The notes below the pieces were generated by a model. It saw nothing but the letters and a program-made list of their open reading frames with translations. It did not search any database and had not been told where the DNA came from. A DNA stretch of 64,000 bases, from NCBI GenBank assembly GCA_018644725.1, contig JABGPZ010000060.1, positions 1 through 64,000 on the forward strand, read 5' to 3'. A program made the translations under genes and the position numbers. How positions within the stretch are numbered: the stretch's first letter is position 1; the number at the start of each line of letters is the position of its first letter. Shown piece after piece: positions 8,449 to 16,408 of this stretch. The stretch comes from Phycisphaerales bacterium (lineage in GTDB: Bacteria; Planctomycetota; Phycisphaerae; SM23-33).

Positions 8449-10743
8449 ATGAGTCTGTCGTGGGACAATTCGTGGCTGCTTTGGCTTGCGCCGTTGGCGT
8501 GGGCGATTGTGTGGTGGGTGAATGGTTCGCGCTGGCGGGCCCGGAGTCAATCTGCCGTGACGGTGGTGTGCCAGATGCTGGCGGCCGGGATGCTGACGGC
8601 CGCGCTGGCGGGTCCTCGCGTGGCGCGAGAGGGAGCGGCGCTGGAATGGTTGGTGTGTGAGGATGCGTCCGCGTCGATGGTCGCGGCGGATGCGCTTGCG
8701 ATGGAAGATCGTCCGTTCCGGCGACTTTGGTTCGACCAGATGCTCCATGTGTCTCGGCCGATGTCGACGTCGTCGCGCACGGCGATGAGCGACGTTCTGG
8801 ATTATGCCGCCAGCGAGTTGCCGAACCTCGCCGGGGTGGTGATTCGCACCGATGGCCGATGGCACGATGACATTTCTCCCGCGACTGCGCGACTCAAGCG
8901 GGCACTGGCCGCGAGCGGCAAGACGGTGTTTTTTATTCCCCAGCGCACGCCGCGTCGCGATGCCGCCGTCACGGCCTTCGCAGCCAGCCGCCTCGCGGGC
9001 GGTGAGCTGGAGTTGGCGGCGACGGTGGAGGCGAACCATATATGCCAGCGTCGGCTCGTTCTTACCTCCCCCGCGGGGACCGTCCTGCTGGACAAGACGC
9101 TCAAGCTTCTCCCGCGCCAACCCGCGCGATTCACCCGGCGGGTGCCGGCGGCGGCCGGGACGCGATTCGGGGCCGAGCTTACGCCGAGTGATGCGCTGGC
9201 GAACAATCGTCGTGAGGCGGTTTTGGCTCCGCTACGATCTCGGTTGGCGATTCTCGCAGACCCCGCCCCGGCGTGGGCGACCTTGCTCGCGAAGCAGTTG
9301 ACCGAGTGGGAGATCGTGACGTCGCCGTCGCGCGCGGAGGTGTTGTCTGCGTCGGTGGTGCTCGCGCGGCCAAAGTCGCTCCCGCTGCTGAAGGATGCTA
9401 CGGGCGGCGTGGTTTTGCTGGACGCGGCCGACTCGCCGCTCTCTGTGCTCGTGCCCGATGCCCAGTCGCGCACGCCGCTGGCGGTGACGGTGTTGCTGGA
9501 TGCGTCGGCGTCGATGGGCGCGCCATTGCCGGGCGGACACACGCCGTTTGGGCTGGCGACTGCTGCAGTGCGAAATTTGTCCGGCCACCTGACCAAGGAC
9601 GACTCCGTGCGAGTGATTGCATTCGATACCACTGCGCGGGACGTGTTCGTCGGCCGGGGCGATCAGCTTTCGACCTTCCGCCCGACGATGACTCCCACCG
9701 GCCAAACCGACATTGCTCCCGCGCTCAAACTCGCACTGGACGCGCCGGGGGAGTCCGGCAAGACCCGCCTCGTGCTCGTCTTCAGCGATCTCGACACCGC
9801 GAAGTTCGACGTGGCCGCCATGGCCAAACGCTGCCGCGATGCGAAACTGAAATTGGCCGTCGCCGCACTGGGCGAAGCGGGTGCAGATTCGTCCTTGGCG
9901 GGACTGTGCAACCACCTCGGCGCGACGTTGTCGATTCTCAAATCGCCGCGAACACTCAACGCGCTTTTTGCGTCGGTGATCGCGGCCGAGCGCCCGGGCA
10001 TCCAGCCGAGCGCGGAATCGCCCAAGGCGTCGGCATCTGTGGAATCGCTTTCAGCGTTGCCCCGGTCGATGATGATCCGACTGTGCCGGGCGAAGAAAAA
10101 CGCCGTGGTCCTTGCGACCGCCAGCGACGAGCCGCTGTGCGCGGTGGGGAATTTCGGTCGGCGACGTATCGCGACGTTGGCGCTGGTGACTCCCGCGCCC
10201 GAATCGCTTGCCCCCGCGGCCGAGGCACTGGCCGAGCTGGTGACACTATGCGCGCCTGCCCAGGGCGACCCGCGGCTGGCCCTTTCGACTCGACGTGACG
10301 GACGGCGCATTGCGCTGACGATTCTCGCGACCGACAAGGCCGTAGTGATGACCGAGCTGACGTTGCGCGCCCGCACAGGAACGCTCGCGGCCGACTTCGC
10401 GCAAACCGCGCCAGGCCGCTATGAGGCGAAATTTGTTCTGCCCGCGTCGCTTGCGGGGGAGTGGGTTCATGTGACCGTGGAAAATTCCGCTGGCCGGGTC
10501 GTCGCGTCGGCCGGGGTCGTGGCGGGATGTGTCCCCGAGGCCCAGACGCTCTCGACCGCGCCGCAACGTGTCGAAGCCCTTGCCGCCGAACTCGGCGCAA
10601 TCGTCACCACCGCAGCCCAGCTACCCGCCCAGCTTCAGCGTGCGACGGCCGCAACCGGCTCGCTCGCCGCCACGCTCTATCTTCTCGCACTCGTGGCCAT
10701 GCTCGCAAGCTGGCTGATGCCCATCTTCACCAAATCAAAATAA
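8449..10743 (+). CDS. Large membrane protein with von Willebrand factor A domain (BatA/VWA type)
   Basis: A 764-residue protein. It starts with two hydrophobic segments (about 9-26 and 38-54), as in BatA-like proteins, then a region with a first DASAS motif (Asp72). A central VWA domain carries a canonical metal-ion-adhesion motif DASAS at about Asp351, with TPTGQTD for the Thr ligand and a FSDLD strand. A single membrane helix lies close to the C-terminus (LYLLALVAMLASWLM). VWA domains mediate metal-dependent protein contacts; no enzymatic role is evident. The ATG at 8449 has no Shine-Dalgarno sequence, and a TACGCT box ends 6 bases upstream. It follows the pseudopilin gene by 67 bases. It could belong to a BatA/B-type set, but no MoxR ATPase is present. 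Confidence 0.75.
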   Translation: MSLSWDNSWLLWLAPLAWAIVWWVNGSRWRARSQSAVTVVCQMLAAGMLTAALAGPRVAREGAALEWLVCEDASASMVAADALAMEDRPFRRLWFDQMLHVSRPMSTSSRTAMSDVLDYAASELPNLAGVVIRTDGRWHDDISPATARLKRALAASGKTVFFIPQRTPRRDAAVTAFAASRLAGGELELAATVEANHICQRRLVLTSPAGTVLLDKTLKLLPRQPARFTRRVPAAAGTRFGAELTPSDALANNRREAVLAPLRSRLAILADPAPAWATLLAKQLTEWEIVTSPSRAEVLSASVVLARPKSLPLLKDATGGVVLLDAADSPLSVLVPDAQSRTPLAVTVLLDASASMGAPLPGGHTPFGLATAAVRNLSGHLTKDDSVRVIAFDTTARDVFVGRGDQLSTFRPTMTPTGQTDIAPALKLALDAPGESGKTRLVLVFSDLDTAKFDVAAMAKRCRDAKLKLAVAALGEAGADSSLAGLCNHLGATLSILKSPRTLNALFASVIAAERPGIQPSAESPKASASVESLSALPRSMMIRLCRAKKNAVVLATASDEPLCAVGNFGRRRIATLALVTPAPESLAPAAEALAELVTLCAPAQGDPRLALSTRRDGRRIALTILATDKAVVMTELTLRARTGTLAADFAQTAPGRYEAKFVLPASLAGEWVHVTVENSAGRVVASAGVVAGCVPEAQTLSTAPQRVEALAAELGAIVTTAAQLPAQLQRATAATGSLAATLYLLALVAMLASWLMPIFTKSK

Positions 10744-10747
10744 AAAA

Positions 10748-10765
10748 CGCCGCAGTTCTGCGGCG
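10748..10765 (+). terminator. Possible weak terminator hairpin
   Basis: Stem CGCCGCA / TGCGGCG (7 pairs) with a GTTC loop begins 4 bases after the VWA gene stop. The following T content is poor, so it may be a weak terminator or only a stabilising hairpin. Confidence 0.45.
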
Positions 10766-10775
10766 TGAATTCCTC

Positions 10776-10804
10776 TTGTGGATGGCATGCGTTCTCCGTA
10801 TTAT
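10776..10804 (+). promoter_or_regulatory. Putative promoter of the isolated gene at 10845
   Basis: TTGTGG (10776-10781), 17-base spacer, TATTAT (10799-10804). It lies directly after the hairpin and gives a leader of about 35 bases with a GGGAGAAAGGG ribosome site. Confidence 0.55.
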
Positions 10805-10844
10805 TAAATCTTCAAGCCCCTGTTTCAGGGAGAAAGGGACAATC

Positions 10845-11561
10845 ATGTTTGGATGGTTCAAAAAGAAGGAGGTCAAGTCGGATTTTTCAAAAGAAACCCC
10901 TTCTAAGCCAAAGCGAATTCCCATGAAAAGGATGACTGTTCAGGCAATTACCGACGCTTTTCCTGATTTTGTCCATATTCCTCTGGGGAGGCCGGGATAT
11001 TGGTTTCGCCGTGATGCTCAACCTTTCTTGTATTCCTTCCTCGTCATACAGGCCTCGCAAAAAGGGGTATGTTGCGAAGTTGATGTTGCGGTGTCGTGGG
11101 AGGAAATGTGGGATAAAGGGTATGGCATTAGAGAGGGGCTTAGTTGTGGAACTGGCTTGGCAAATCTCCGTGAAGACTCTTCATCAATATTGATGGAAGA
11201 CGAACTGTATAAGTTCGATCCCAATGTAGATTCATTTCAAAAATGCCTGCAAGCCATAGTTGATGAAATTCGCCAATTCGCTCTACCATTCTTTTCAAAT
11301 CGTGAGGAGCGCCTGCGATCTGATCCATTGACCAAATTTGGTATGGACTGGATTCAGGCAAATATCGACGACATCCCGGAGGATTTTGAGAAACATTGGT
11401 TTAGCAACCCTGGCAACCCTCCAAAAATAGAGGCGCTTGAGAAACTCAAAAGTGCCATTCGTCTGGAGGCCACGCGAATCAAGGCAGACAAGGAATATCG
11501 CCAAGGGAGTACAGTCCTTGCTATTCATTTGTTGCGATTCGCCTCGACTTGCCTCAAATAG
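10845..11561 (+). CDS. Hypothetical protein, AT-richer than its surroundings
   Basis: 238 residues, cytoplasmic by appearance (no signal peptide or membrane helix). I do not recognise a family with confidence. The N-terminus is lysine-rich (WFKKKEVKSDF). The middle has a mixed alpha/beta look with YWFRRDAQPFLYSFLVIQAS, followed by acidic helices. The arrangement faintly recalls DUF4304-like small proteins, but this is not secure. It has its own promoter and a strong ribosome site. Base composition is visibly more AT-rich than the VWA gene on its left and the capsid operon on its right, which suggests later acquisition. It converges on the last gene of the capsid operon with an 11-base gap, so it could be a cargo or boundary gene of that element. 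Confidence 0.75.
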   Translation: MFGWFKKKEVKSDFSKETPSKPKRIPMKRMTVQAITDAFPDFVHIPLGRPGYWFRRDAQPFLYSFLVIQASQKGVCCEVDVAVSWEEMWDKGYGIREGLSCGTGLANLREDSSSILMEDELYKFDPNVDSFQKCLQAIVDEIRQFALPFFSNREERLRSDPLTKFGMDWIQANIDDIPEDFEKHWFSNPGNPPKIEALEKLKSAIRLEATRIKADKEYRQGSTVLAIHLLRFASTCLK

Positions 11562-11572
11562 ACCTCGTGTTA

Positions 11573-11938
11573 TTAGTCTTCCGGAGGCTTGGAATTAATC
11601 CTCTTCTCCCAGTCGAATTTGTGGAGGGTCCAGCCGTCGTATTTGCTGAGGTAGAACCAGCCGGCGGGGACGAGGGCGTTGCGCGATGTGTCGTAGACGG
11701 CGGCTTTGAGGAACGGGCCGATCGTGTTGGTGATCAGGATCGGCGCATCAGGATGCGGCGTGATCGTCGGGCGGAACATCCCGCAGCCGGCGACCAGCGC
11801 CAGCAGAAGAACTGGTAGCACCAGAGGCAAGATTCGCGTCGTGATTTGTCGGCGCGCTTGCTTCCGTCGTTGCGCTGGAGTTTCTTGCCTGCGACGCTGT
11901 CGTCCAAATCTCTTGATCGAGCGTAGCATTCGTTTCAT
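11573..11938 (-). CDS. Small lipoprotein at the end of the phage-type operon (spanin-like candidate)
   Basis: 121 residues. A strongly basic N-terminus of about 35 residues precedes a hydrophobic stretch (ILPLVLPVLLLALVAGC) that ends in a lipobox, LVAGC at about residues 48-52, so the mature protein would begin with a lipid-modified Cys. The remainder is about 70 residues with no recognised domain (FYLSKYDGWTLHKFDWEK). AAAGG precedes the ATG. The start lies inside the preceding small membrane ORF in another frame, an arrangement like Rz/Rz1 spanin genes, but sequence similarity to spanins is not evident. The long N-terminal extension before the lipobox is unusual. It closes the operon; no terminator is visible before the convergent gene. 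Confidence 0.65.
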   Translation of the reverse strand: MKRMLRSIKRFGRQRRRQETPAQRRKQARRQITTRILPLVLPVLLLALVAGCGMFRPTITPHPDAPILITNTIGPFLKAAVYDTSRNALVPAGWFYLSKYDGWTLHKFDWEKRINSKPPED

Positions 11939-12068
11939 GGTCGTTGCCTTTCTGCTGGACGGTATGATTGCGGCGGATCTCCCGGCCGAGCGCGGGAATG
12001 AGTTTGGCGGCGATGGCTGCGAGAACCGTCCCGAGAAATGCCGCGAGGGATTTCAAATATGAAGTCAT
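11748..12068 (-). CDS. Small membrane ORF overlapping the lipoprotein gene
   Basis: 106 residues, with an N-terminal hydrophobic helix (YLKSLAAFLGTVLAAIAAKLI) then a hydrophilic Thr/Ser/Ala-rich tail. The last 64 codons overlap the lipoprotein gene in a different frame, so only the first 45 or so residues are free of competing coding constraint. The weak AGGACT site and position after the holin-like genes favour expression. It could be a spanin-like inner-membrane partner or a small holin. The C-terminal half may be chance open frame in GC-rich DNA. Confidence 0.4.
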   Translation of the reverse strand: MTSYLKSLAAFLGTVLAAIAAKLIPALGREIRRNHTVQQKGNDHETNATLDQEIWTTASQARNSSATTEASAPTNHDANLASGATSSSAGAGRRLRDVPPDDHAAS

Positions 12069-12118
12069 GGCGTAGAGTCCTGTTTGTAGATCACGCGAAA
12101 AATTGGGGACAGGAAATC

Positions 12119-12313
12119 TTATTTCTCGTCGCGGCCTTGTGTGAGGTCGAGGCCGAAGAGGTTGCCGATGGTTTTCAGCCAGGCCGAAACGGTGTCGAGC
12201 GCGGAGTCGTCGGCCGGGGTGGGCGTGAGAGCGACCACGCCGCGCGCGGCGATGTAGAGTGTGCCGACGATGGCGAAGACGTCTTTGTAGTTGGTTTGAA
12301 TCCAGTCGATCAT
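12119..12313 (-). CDS. Small membrane protein, holin-like
   Basis: 64 residues. A short polar start (MIDWIQTNYKD) leads into one hydrophobic helix (VFAIVGTLYIAARGVVAL), then an amphipathic tail ending in charged residues (LTQGRDEK). Small size, single helix and place near the end of a phage structural operon fit a holin or lysis-accessory role, but no family is recognised. An AAAGGACC sequence precedes the ATG. It follows the 93-residue protein by 14 bases. Confidence 0.6.
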   Translation of the reverse strand: MIDWIQTNYKDVFAIVGTLYIAARGVVALTPTPADDSALDTVSAWLKTIGNLFGLDLTQGRDEK

Positions 12314-12327
12314 GGGGCGGTCCTTTC

Positions 12328-12609
12328 TCAGTGGCCGGGGGTGAGCCGGCCGTGGTGAAGTTCTTCGAGCAGGTGGCGCAGGATGCGCGACTGCTGGTTT
12401 TGATTGGCGGTGAATCGTGTGATCGCGGCGGTGTTGCGCGCGATGGCATCGGCGAGCGTGCGCAGGCGTTGCTCGTCGCGGAGGATGCGCTGGAGGGCGG
12501 CGGTGAGCTGGGTTTCGCGTCGACGGGTAAGCATCCGTTCGAGCAGCCACAGCAGCCCGATCAGCCCGGCCGGGCCAAACGTAGCGAGGTTGGAAATCAG
12601 TGTACTCAT
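12328..12609 (-). CDS. Small membrane protein with coiled-coil tail
   Basis: 93 residues. The N-terminal helix (ATFGPAGLIGLLWLLERML) is followed by a basic RRR patch and an Arg/Leu/Gln-rich helical tail (RILRDEQRLRTLADAI) likely to form a coiled coil. That layout is common in phage holin/antiholin-type proteins. The start codon overlaps the stop of the upstream 322-residue gene as ATGA, so translation is coupled. The function is inferred only from layout and place. Confidence 0.6.
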   Translation of the reverse strand: MSTLISNLATFGPAGLIGLLWLLERMLTRRRETQLTAALQRILRDEQRLRTLADAIARNTAAITRFTANQNQQSRILRHLLEELHHGRLTPGH

Positions 12610-13574
12610 TCTGCGGGTGCCTCGATGATGTCGGTGAGTTCATAGTAAACCGTCAGCTGCAAATTCAGTGAAACCTTGCTCGAGTGCGTCCCCGATGGGA
12701 CGAACAAAAGGTTGAATTGTTCCCCGTCGTCGGCGACGCGTTGCAGTGCCGAAATCAGCGCGGCGTTGGAAAGCGGTGTCAGCTGCATCGACGCGCACGT
12801 CACTTGCCCAAGCAGCGTCGCGCCCGTACCCAGCCCGCCCGTCCAGCTCGTTGACGCATCCAGGTTGTTCCACGTCGGATAGGTCCCGTCATAGGGCACC
12901 TCGGACGGGATGTGGTAGACATCAACTACGCAGCTGTTATAGGCGAAAATTTCCAAGATCGAGTTTGGCAATATTGTCACGCCCGGCGTAATCCCCTTGG
13001 GGTCCTGGCCATAGCGGAGGATGAAATATCCCAGTGCGCGCCTCTCCCCGTCCACCGAATTGTTGTAGACGATCATGCCCGAAAAGCAGAGGTCTGGCGA
13101 GGCGTCGGATAGCGTTGCGAAGTTGGAGACCCCCGCGATGTGCCGCACGCGATAGAGGTGTTCGAGCGCAAGGCGCAACTCGTTCATGTCTTCCGCGTCG
13201 ATCCAATCTCCTTCGGCCGGCGCGCGCTTCCAGTCGTATCCCGTCGATCCGATTTGTTGGAGCAGGCCGGTCTCGTCGGGGTTCGAGGTGCTGTGGACGA
13301 CGAGCGGTTTGTTCTCGTCTGCTCCCGCCAGCGGCCACACCCAGCGTTGCTGACCATAGGCCTGGCGCGGTGCAAGCAGTGTTTCGATGTCGTCGCGCAG
13401 GTCGTTGGGCGGGTCAGACGAAATAGGTCCACTCGGTGTCGGGACGGGTTCGGGCTCGGTGAAATAGATCGTGCGTCGGCGGTTGAGTTCGCTGCAGATC
13501 TCGGTGAGGTCTTCTCCGCGGGCGTGGTGCGAGATGTCAAGACGGCCGGTTTCGTTTTGTTGGAGATAGCTCAT
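12606..13574 (-). CDS. Phage-type structural protein, unknown
   Basis: 322 residues, acidic, no signal peptide or membrane helix. It opens with a polar segment (MSYLQQNETGRLDISHHARG). The middle is rich in Asp, Tyr and Thr (GDWIDAEDMNELRLALEHLY) and the C-terminal third is beta-rich (TCASMQLTPLSNAALISALQ). No family is recognised. Coupled at both ends by 4-base ATGA overlaps with the 180-residue and 93-residue genes, it clearly belongs to the capsid operon, and its late position suggests a tail, neck or baseplate component. Confidence 0.7.
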   Translation of the reverse strand: MSYLQQNETGRLDISHHARGEDLTEICSELNRRRTIYFTEPEPVPTPSGPISSDPPNDLRDDIETLLAPRQAYGQQRWVWPLAGADENKPLVVHSTSNPDETGLLQQIGSTGYDWKRAPAEGDWIDAEDMNELRLALEHLYRVRHIAGVSNFATLSDASPDLCFSGMIVYNNSVDGERRALGYFILRYGQDPKGITPGVTILPNSILEIFAYNSCVVDVYHIPSEVPYDGTYPTWNNLDASTSWTGGLGTGATLLGQVTCASMQLTPLSNAALISALQRVADDGEQFNLLFVPSGTHSSKVSLNLQLTVYYELTDIIEAPAE

Positions 13575-14113
13575 GTGTCTACCCGGTATTTGGCGTAGAC
13601 GGGATGATCGAATGCCCAGCAGGTCTCAGAGGTCGAACTGGTCGACGCGTCGAGGGCTTCGGCGAGAACGATTTCGTCGTCGTCGAGTGCGCCGCCATCG
13701 CCGAGGTTGCGTTCGGCAAGATTGATCGCGATGATTTCATCCGCTTCGGTGTCGTCGCTGAAGGTGCCCGCTGGGGTGACGCACTGTGGCTGAAGGGTGT
13801 ATTCTGCGTCATAGCGGTGGGAGACGACTCGCGCGGCCACGGCGGTTTTCGGCGCCGAGACAGAAATGAACCATCGGCCTTCGAGGTCGATTGCGATGGC
13901 GTCGAGGTCGGCTTGGAGTTGGCCGCCGGCGGTATCGGCCTCGGCGAGATTGTAGACCTCCATTGTGTCGTCCGATTCGGTGAGGTCTTCGTTGGCATCG
14001 AGTTCGAGTTGCTTGGCGGTGTAGCGATTGTCGGCGTCGTGTGCCGTAATCCGGACCAGTCGGGCTCGGCCGGCGGCGGCCGCCTGGAGAAGATCGTGCG
14101 GTGTGGGGGACAT
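13571..14113 (-). CDS. Phage-type structural protein, unknown (180 aa)
   Basis: A strongly acidic 180-residue protein. Short N-terminal helix (TPHDLLQAAAAGRARLVRIT), then a beta-rich body with Asp/Glu runs (LELDANEDLTESDDTMEVYN, LGDGGALDDDEIVLAEALDA). No recognised family. It starts 2 bases after the stop of the 556-residue gene and overlaps the next gene by 4 bases. A virion-associated role is inferred from the operon only. Confidence 0.7.
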   Translation of the reverse strand: MSPTPHDLLQAAAAGRARLVRITAHDADNRYTAKQLELDANEDLTESDDTMEVYNLAEADTAGGQLQADLDAIAIDLEGRWFISVSAPKTAVAARVVSHRYDAEYTLQPQCVTPAGTFSDDTEADEIIAINLAERNLGDGGALDDDEIVLAEALDASTSSTSETCWAFDHPVYAKYRVDT

Positions 14114-14115
14114 GG

Positions 14116-15786
14116 TCAGCCTTGGAGTTCGAGGATGGTTTGCTGGTTGACGAAGTCGTGGTGCGCGCGGACCACGGCCGGGGCGCGGTTGGCTCGGCAG
14201 GACAAGCTGAGTCCTCGGCCGCCGATGCGGGGGACCAGGTCTCCTGTGCGAAAGGCCGGGTCGAGGGTCGCCAGCGCGAGAGTGGCGCGTGAGGGTCGCG
14301 TTGTGTGTGCGGCCTCGGCGATGGCGAGCTGGCGGAGTCTCGGTGTGTCGTCGCGAACGATGGCGGGGTCGTGGTGTTTGGACGAGTCAAGGATTTCGTC
14401 GTAGTGCGCGTTGCGTTTGTGCTGGAGGATCACGTCTGGCGCATTGCGGTCCCCTTCGAGGTGGACCGAGAGCACGGCGTCGGAATCGATGGCGGCGGTG
14501 ATGCGCAGCTCGGCCGTGCCCGATGCGGCGGCTTGGAAGTAGTCACCGGGAAGTTCGTCGTCGTCGAGGCGAATTGCACATCGTTCGCGACTGGCGACGA
14601 CGCTGCCGGGGTAGGGCGTCCACTCGTCTGTGGATTCCGCGCGATATTCCACGAGGAGCTTCGGACGGCTTCCATCGTCGGGGACGAAGAGCGGCGGGTG
14701 GAATTGGCGCATGCGCGAAAGGGTGAAATCGTCGTGAACCGTCGAGCAGTCGAACGCGGGAAGGGATTTGTCCGCGCCATCTTCGTTGAGGATCCAATAG
14801 CGCAGCAGGTCGCGCCGGGCCTCCCACTGTTCGCCGCGGCTTCGAACGGTCTGGGCGTAGGTGAGTTGCGAGTCGTCTTCCCAGGCGGCCGAAAGTGTGA
14901 AGGTCGATTCGTAGCGGCGCGGTGCGCCGAGGGCGTAGACGGAGGGTTGGGCCGGGCGCGCGGAGACCGTCACTGCCGCGCGGGCGAGATTGGTTTGCGA
15001 GGGGTCGAAGGTCTCGCCGGTTGGCTGAAGCTCGACGCGGCAGTATCGCCCGTCGAGGCCGGGGCGATAGAATCGCAATGTCATCCCTTCGCCCGCGATG
15101 GACAGCGATGCTTGCGCGGCGAGGCTCTCGATGGCTTGGGAAAGCGTCTTGCCGGTGAGCGTGGTTGGCGCGAGTTCGATGTCGCCCGCAAGGGACAGCA
15201 ATTCGCCCCGGGACGGGGTTCCCAGGCTGGCGGCTTCGTCGCGAGCGAAGAGATAATTCAGCGCTTCGCCGACGGACCACGGGCGGGAGTCGTCGGACGA
15301 GTCGAACAGGCAGCACGCGTGGCGCAGGGCGTTCGGTTCGGTGGAGCATTGCGTTTCGTCGGTGGTGTTGAACGCCAGCGACGCGTAGCGCTGATGGAGG
15401 ATGCGGCCGTCTGCGGCGAGGTGATGGCGGCCGAGGAGCGTGGAGGTCAGCGCGGTGGTGATGATCGGGGCGAGGATGGCGATGGCGGTCTCGCCGTCTT
15501 CGTCGAGGCGAAGGGAATGTTCGTCGACGATGGTTTCGAATGTAGCGGCATTCCCCATCGAGCAGACCAGTTGGACGTGTGAGCCGATGGGCGGCAGGAA
15601 TCGCGTAAGGTCTCCCCAGAGCCCGCGCGGTGCGACGGCTAGCTCCCCGCGGCCAAAGGTGGGCGAGCCCAGGGCGGTCCACTCCAGCGCGACGAGGTCG
15701 TAGCGACGTTGAGAGTTGACGTAGACGCGCGGGACGAGGGGCATGGCGAGCGAGGACGAGCTGGCAAACGCGGGGAGGAGGGTCAT
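14116..15786 (-). CDS. Large phage-type structural protein, possible tail/baseplate component
   Basis: 556 residues, the largest protein of the operon. I use the ATG at 15786, which overlaps the upstream stop as ATGA. The in-frame extension to 16455 is arginine/proline-rich antisense-like sequence over the neighbouring gene and is rejected. An early segment (TFGRGELAVAPRGLWGDLTR) and a middle segment (LSQAIESLAAQASLSIAGEG) recall the small alpha/beta modules found in tail hub or baseplate proteins, while the C-terminal part is beta-rich. No family is certain. Size and position suggest a tail hub or adhesin. Confidence 0.65.
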   Translation of the reverse strand: MTLLPAFASSSSLAMPLVPRVYVNSQRRYDLVALEWTALGSPTFGRGELAVAPRGLWGDLTRFLPPIGSHVQLVCSMGNAATFETIVDEHSLRLDEDGETAIAILAPIITTALTSTLLGRHHLAADGRILHQRYASLAFNTTDETQCSTEPNALRHACCLFDSSDDSRPWSVGEALNYLFARDEAASLGTPSRGELLSLAGDIELAPTTLTGKTLSQAIESLAAQASLSIAGEGMTLRFYRPGLDGRYCRVELQPTGETFDPSQTNLARAAVTVSARPAQPSVYALGAPRRYESTFTLSAAWEDDSQLTYAQTVRSRGEQWEARRDLLRYWILNEDGADKSLPAFDCSTVHDDFTLSRMRQFHPPLFVPDDGSRPKLLVEYRAESTDEWTPYPGSVVASRERCAIRLDDDELPGDYFQAAASGTAELRITAAIDSDAVLSVHLEGDRNAPDVILQHKRNAHYDEILDSSKHHDPAIVRDDTPRLRQLAIAEAAHTTRPSRATLALATLDPAFRTGDLVPRIGGRGLSLSCRANRAPAVVRAHHDFVNQQTILELQG

Positions 15787-16406
15787 GATATGGCCTCGGG
15801 GAGAAGGGTGGGTGGCAAGGGCGTGCGGTCGGCGGCGGCGAGAGAATGGACCGTCAATTCCCCCGCGCTGTCCGAGCGGACAGCCCGAGCGGCGAGGGTG
15901 GTCATGCCCGCGAGGTCCAGCGGAATGCTGTAGTCGCCCGCGGCAGTCCAGGGGACAATCGCGGCGGGGCTGCCTGTGTCGATCGCACCGTTGGCGGCGA
16001 AGAGTTCGATCTGCTCGGGAGGCAGTTGGCCGTCGAGACACGTCGCGTGAAAATGGACCTGCGAGGGAGTGTCCAGTTCGGCGGTGAGTTCTTCGATGCG
16101 CGGCAGGCGGATGATCCAGTCGACGGCCGAGAGTTCGACGAGGGTTTCGACGTGGATTGTGCCGTCCTCGATCAACTCGGGCGAGACGCGGTTGGCGCGG
16201 ATGCGATAGCTCGCCCCCAGCGCCAGCGGGAGGGACACGGTCGTTTCGTCGTCGGCGACGGTGGCCACGGGCAACAACGGTTCGCCGATGTGTCCCGCGC
16301 GGATGCGGATGTATCCGCCGGTCCCGATCCCCACGCGCAGGCCGCCGGTGGCGATGGCGGTGAGGGCGGGCGCATCGAGCAGGCCGTTGGGAAAGCGCAG
16401 CCGCAT
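15783..16406 (-). CDS. Phage-type structural protein, unknown (207 aa)
   Basis: 207 residues from the ATG at 16406; longer in-frame versions run into basic shadow sequence and are rejected. The protein is beta-rich with Gly/Ile repeats near the start (ATGGLRVGIGTGGYIRIRAG) and an acidic middle (LPRIEELTAELDTPSQ). No family is recognised. It starts 2 bases after the previous gene ends and overlaps the next by 4, so it is translated as part of the operon. Confidence 0.65.
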   Translation of the reverse strand: MRLRFPNGLLDAPALTAIATGGLRVGIGTGGYIRIRAGHIGEPLLPVATVADDETTVSLPLALGASYRIRANRVSPELIEDGTIHVETLVELSAVDWIIRLPRIEELTAELDTPSQVHFHATCLDGQLPPEQIELFAANGAIDTGSPAAIVPWTAAGDYSIPLDLAGMTTLAARAVRSDSAGELTVHSLAAADRTPLPPTLLPEAIS

Positions 16407-16408
16407 GA

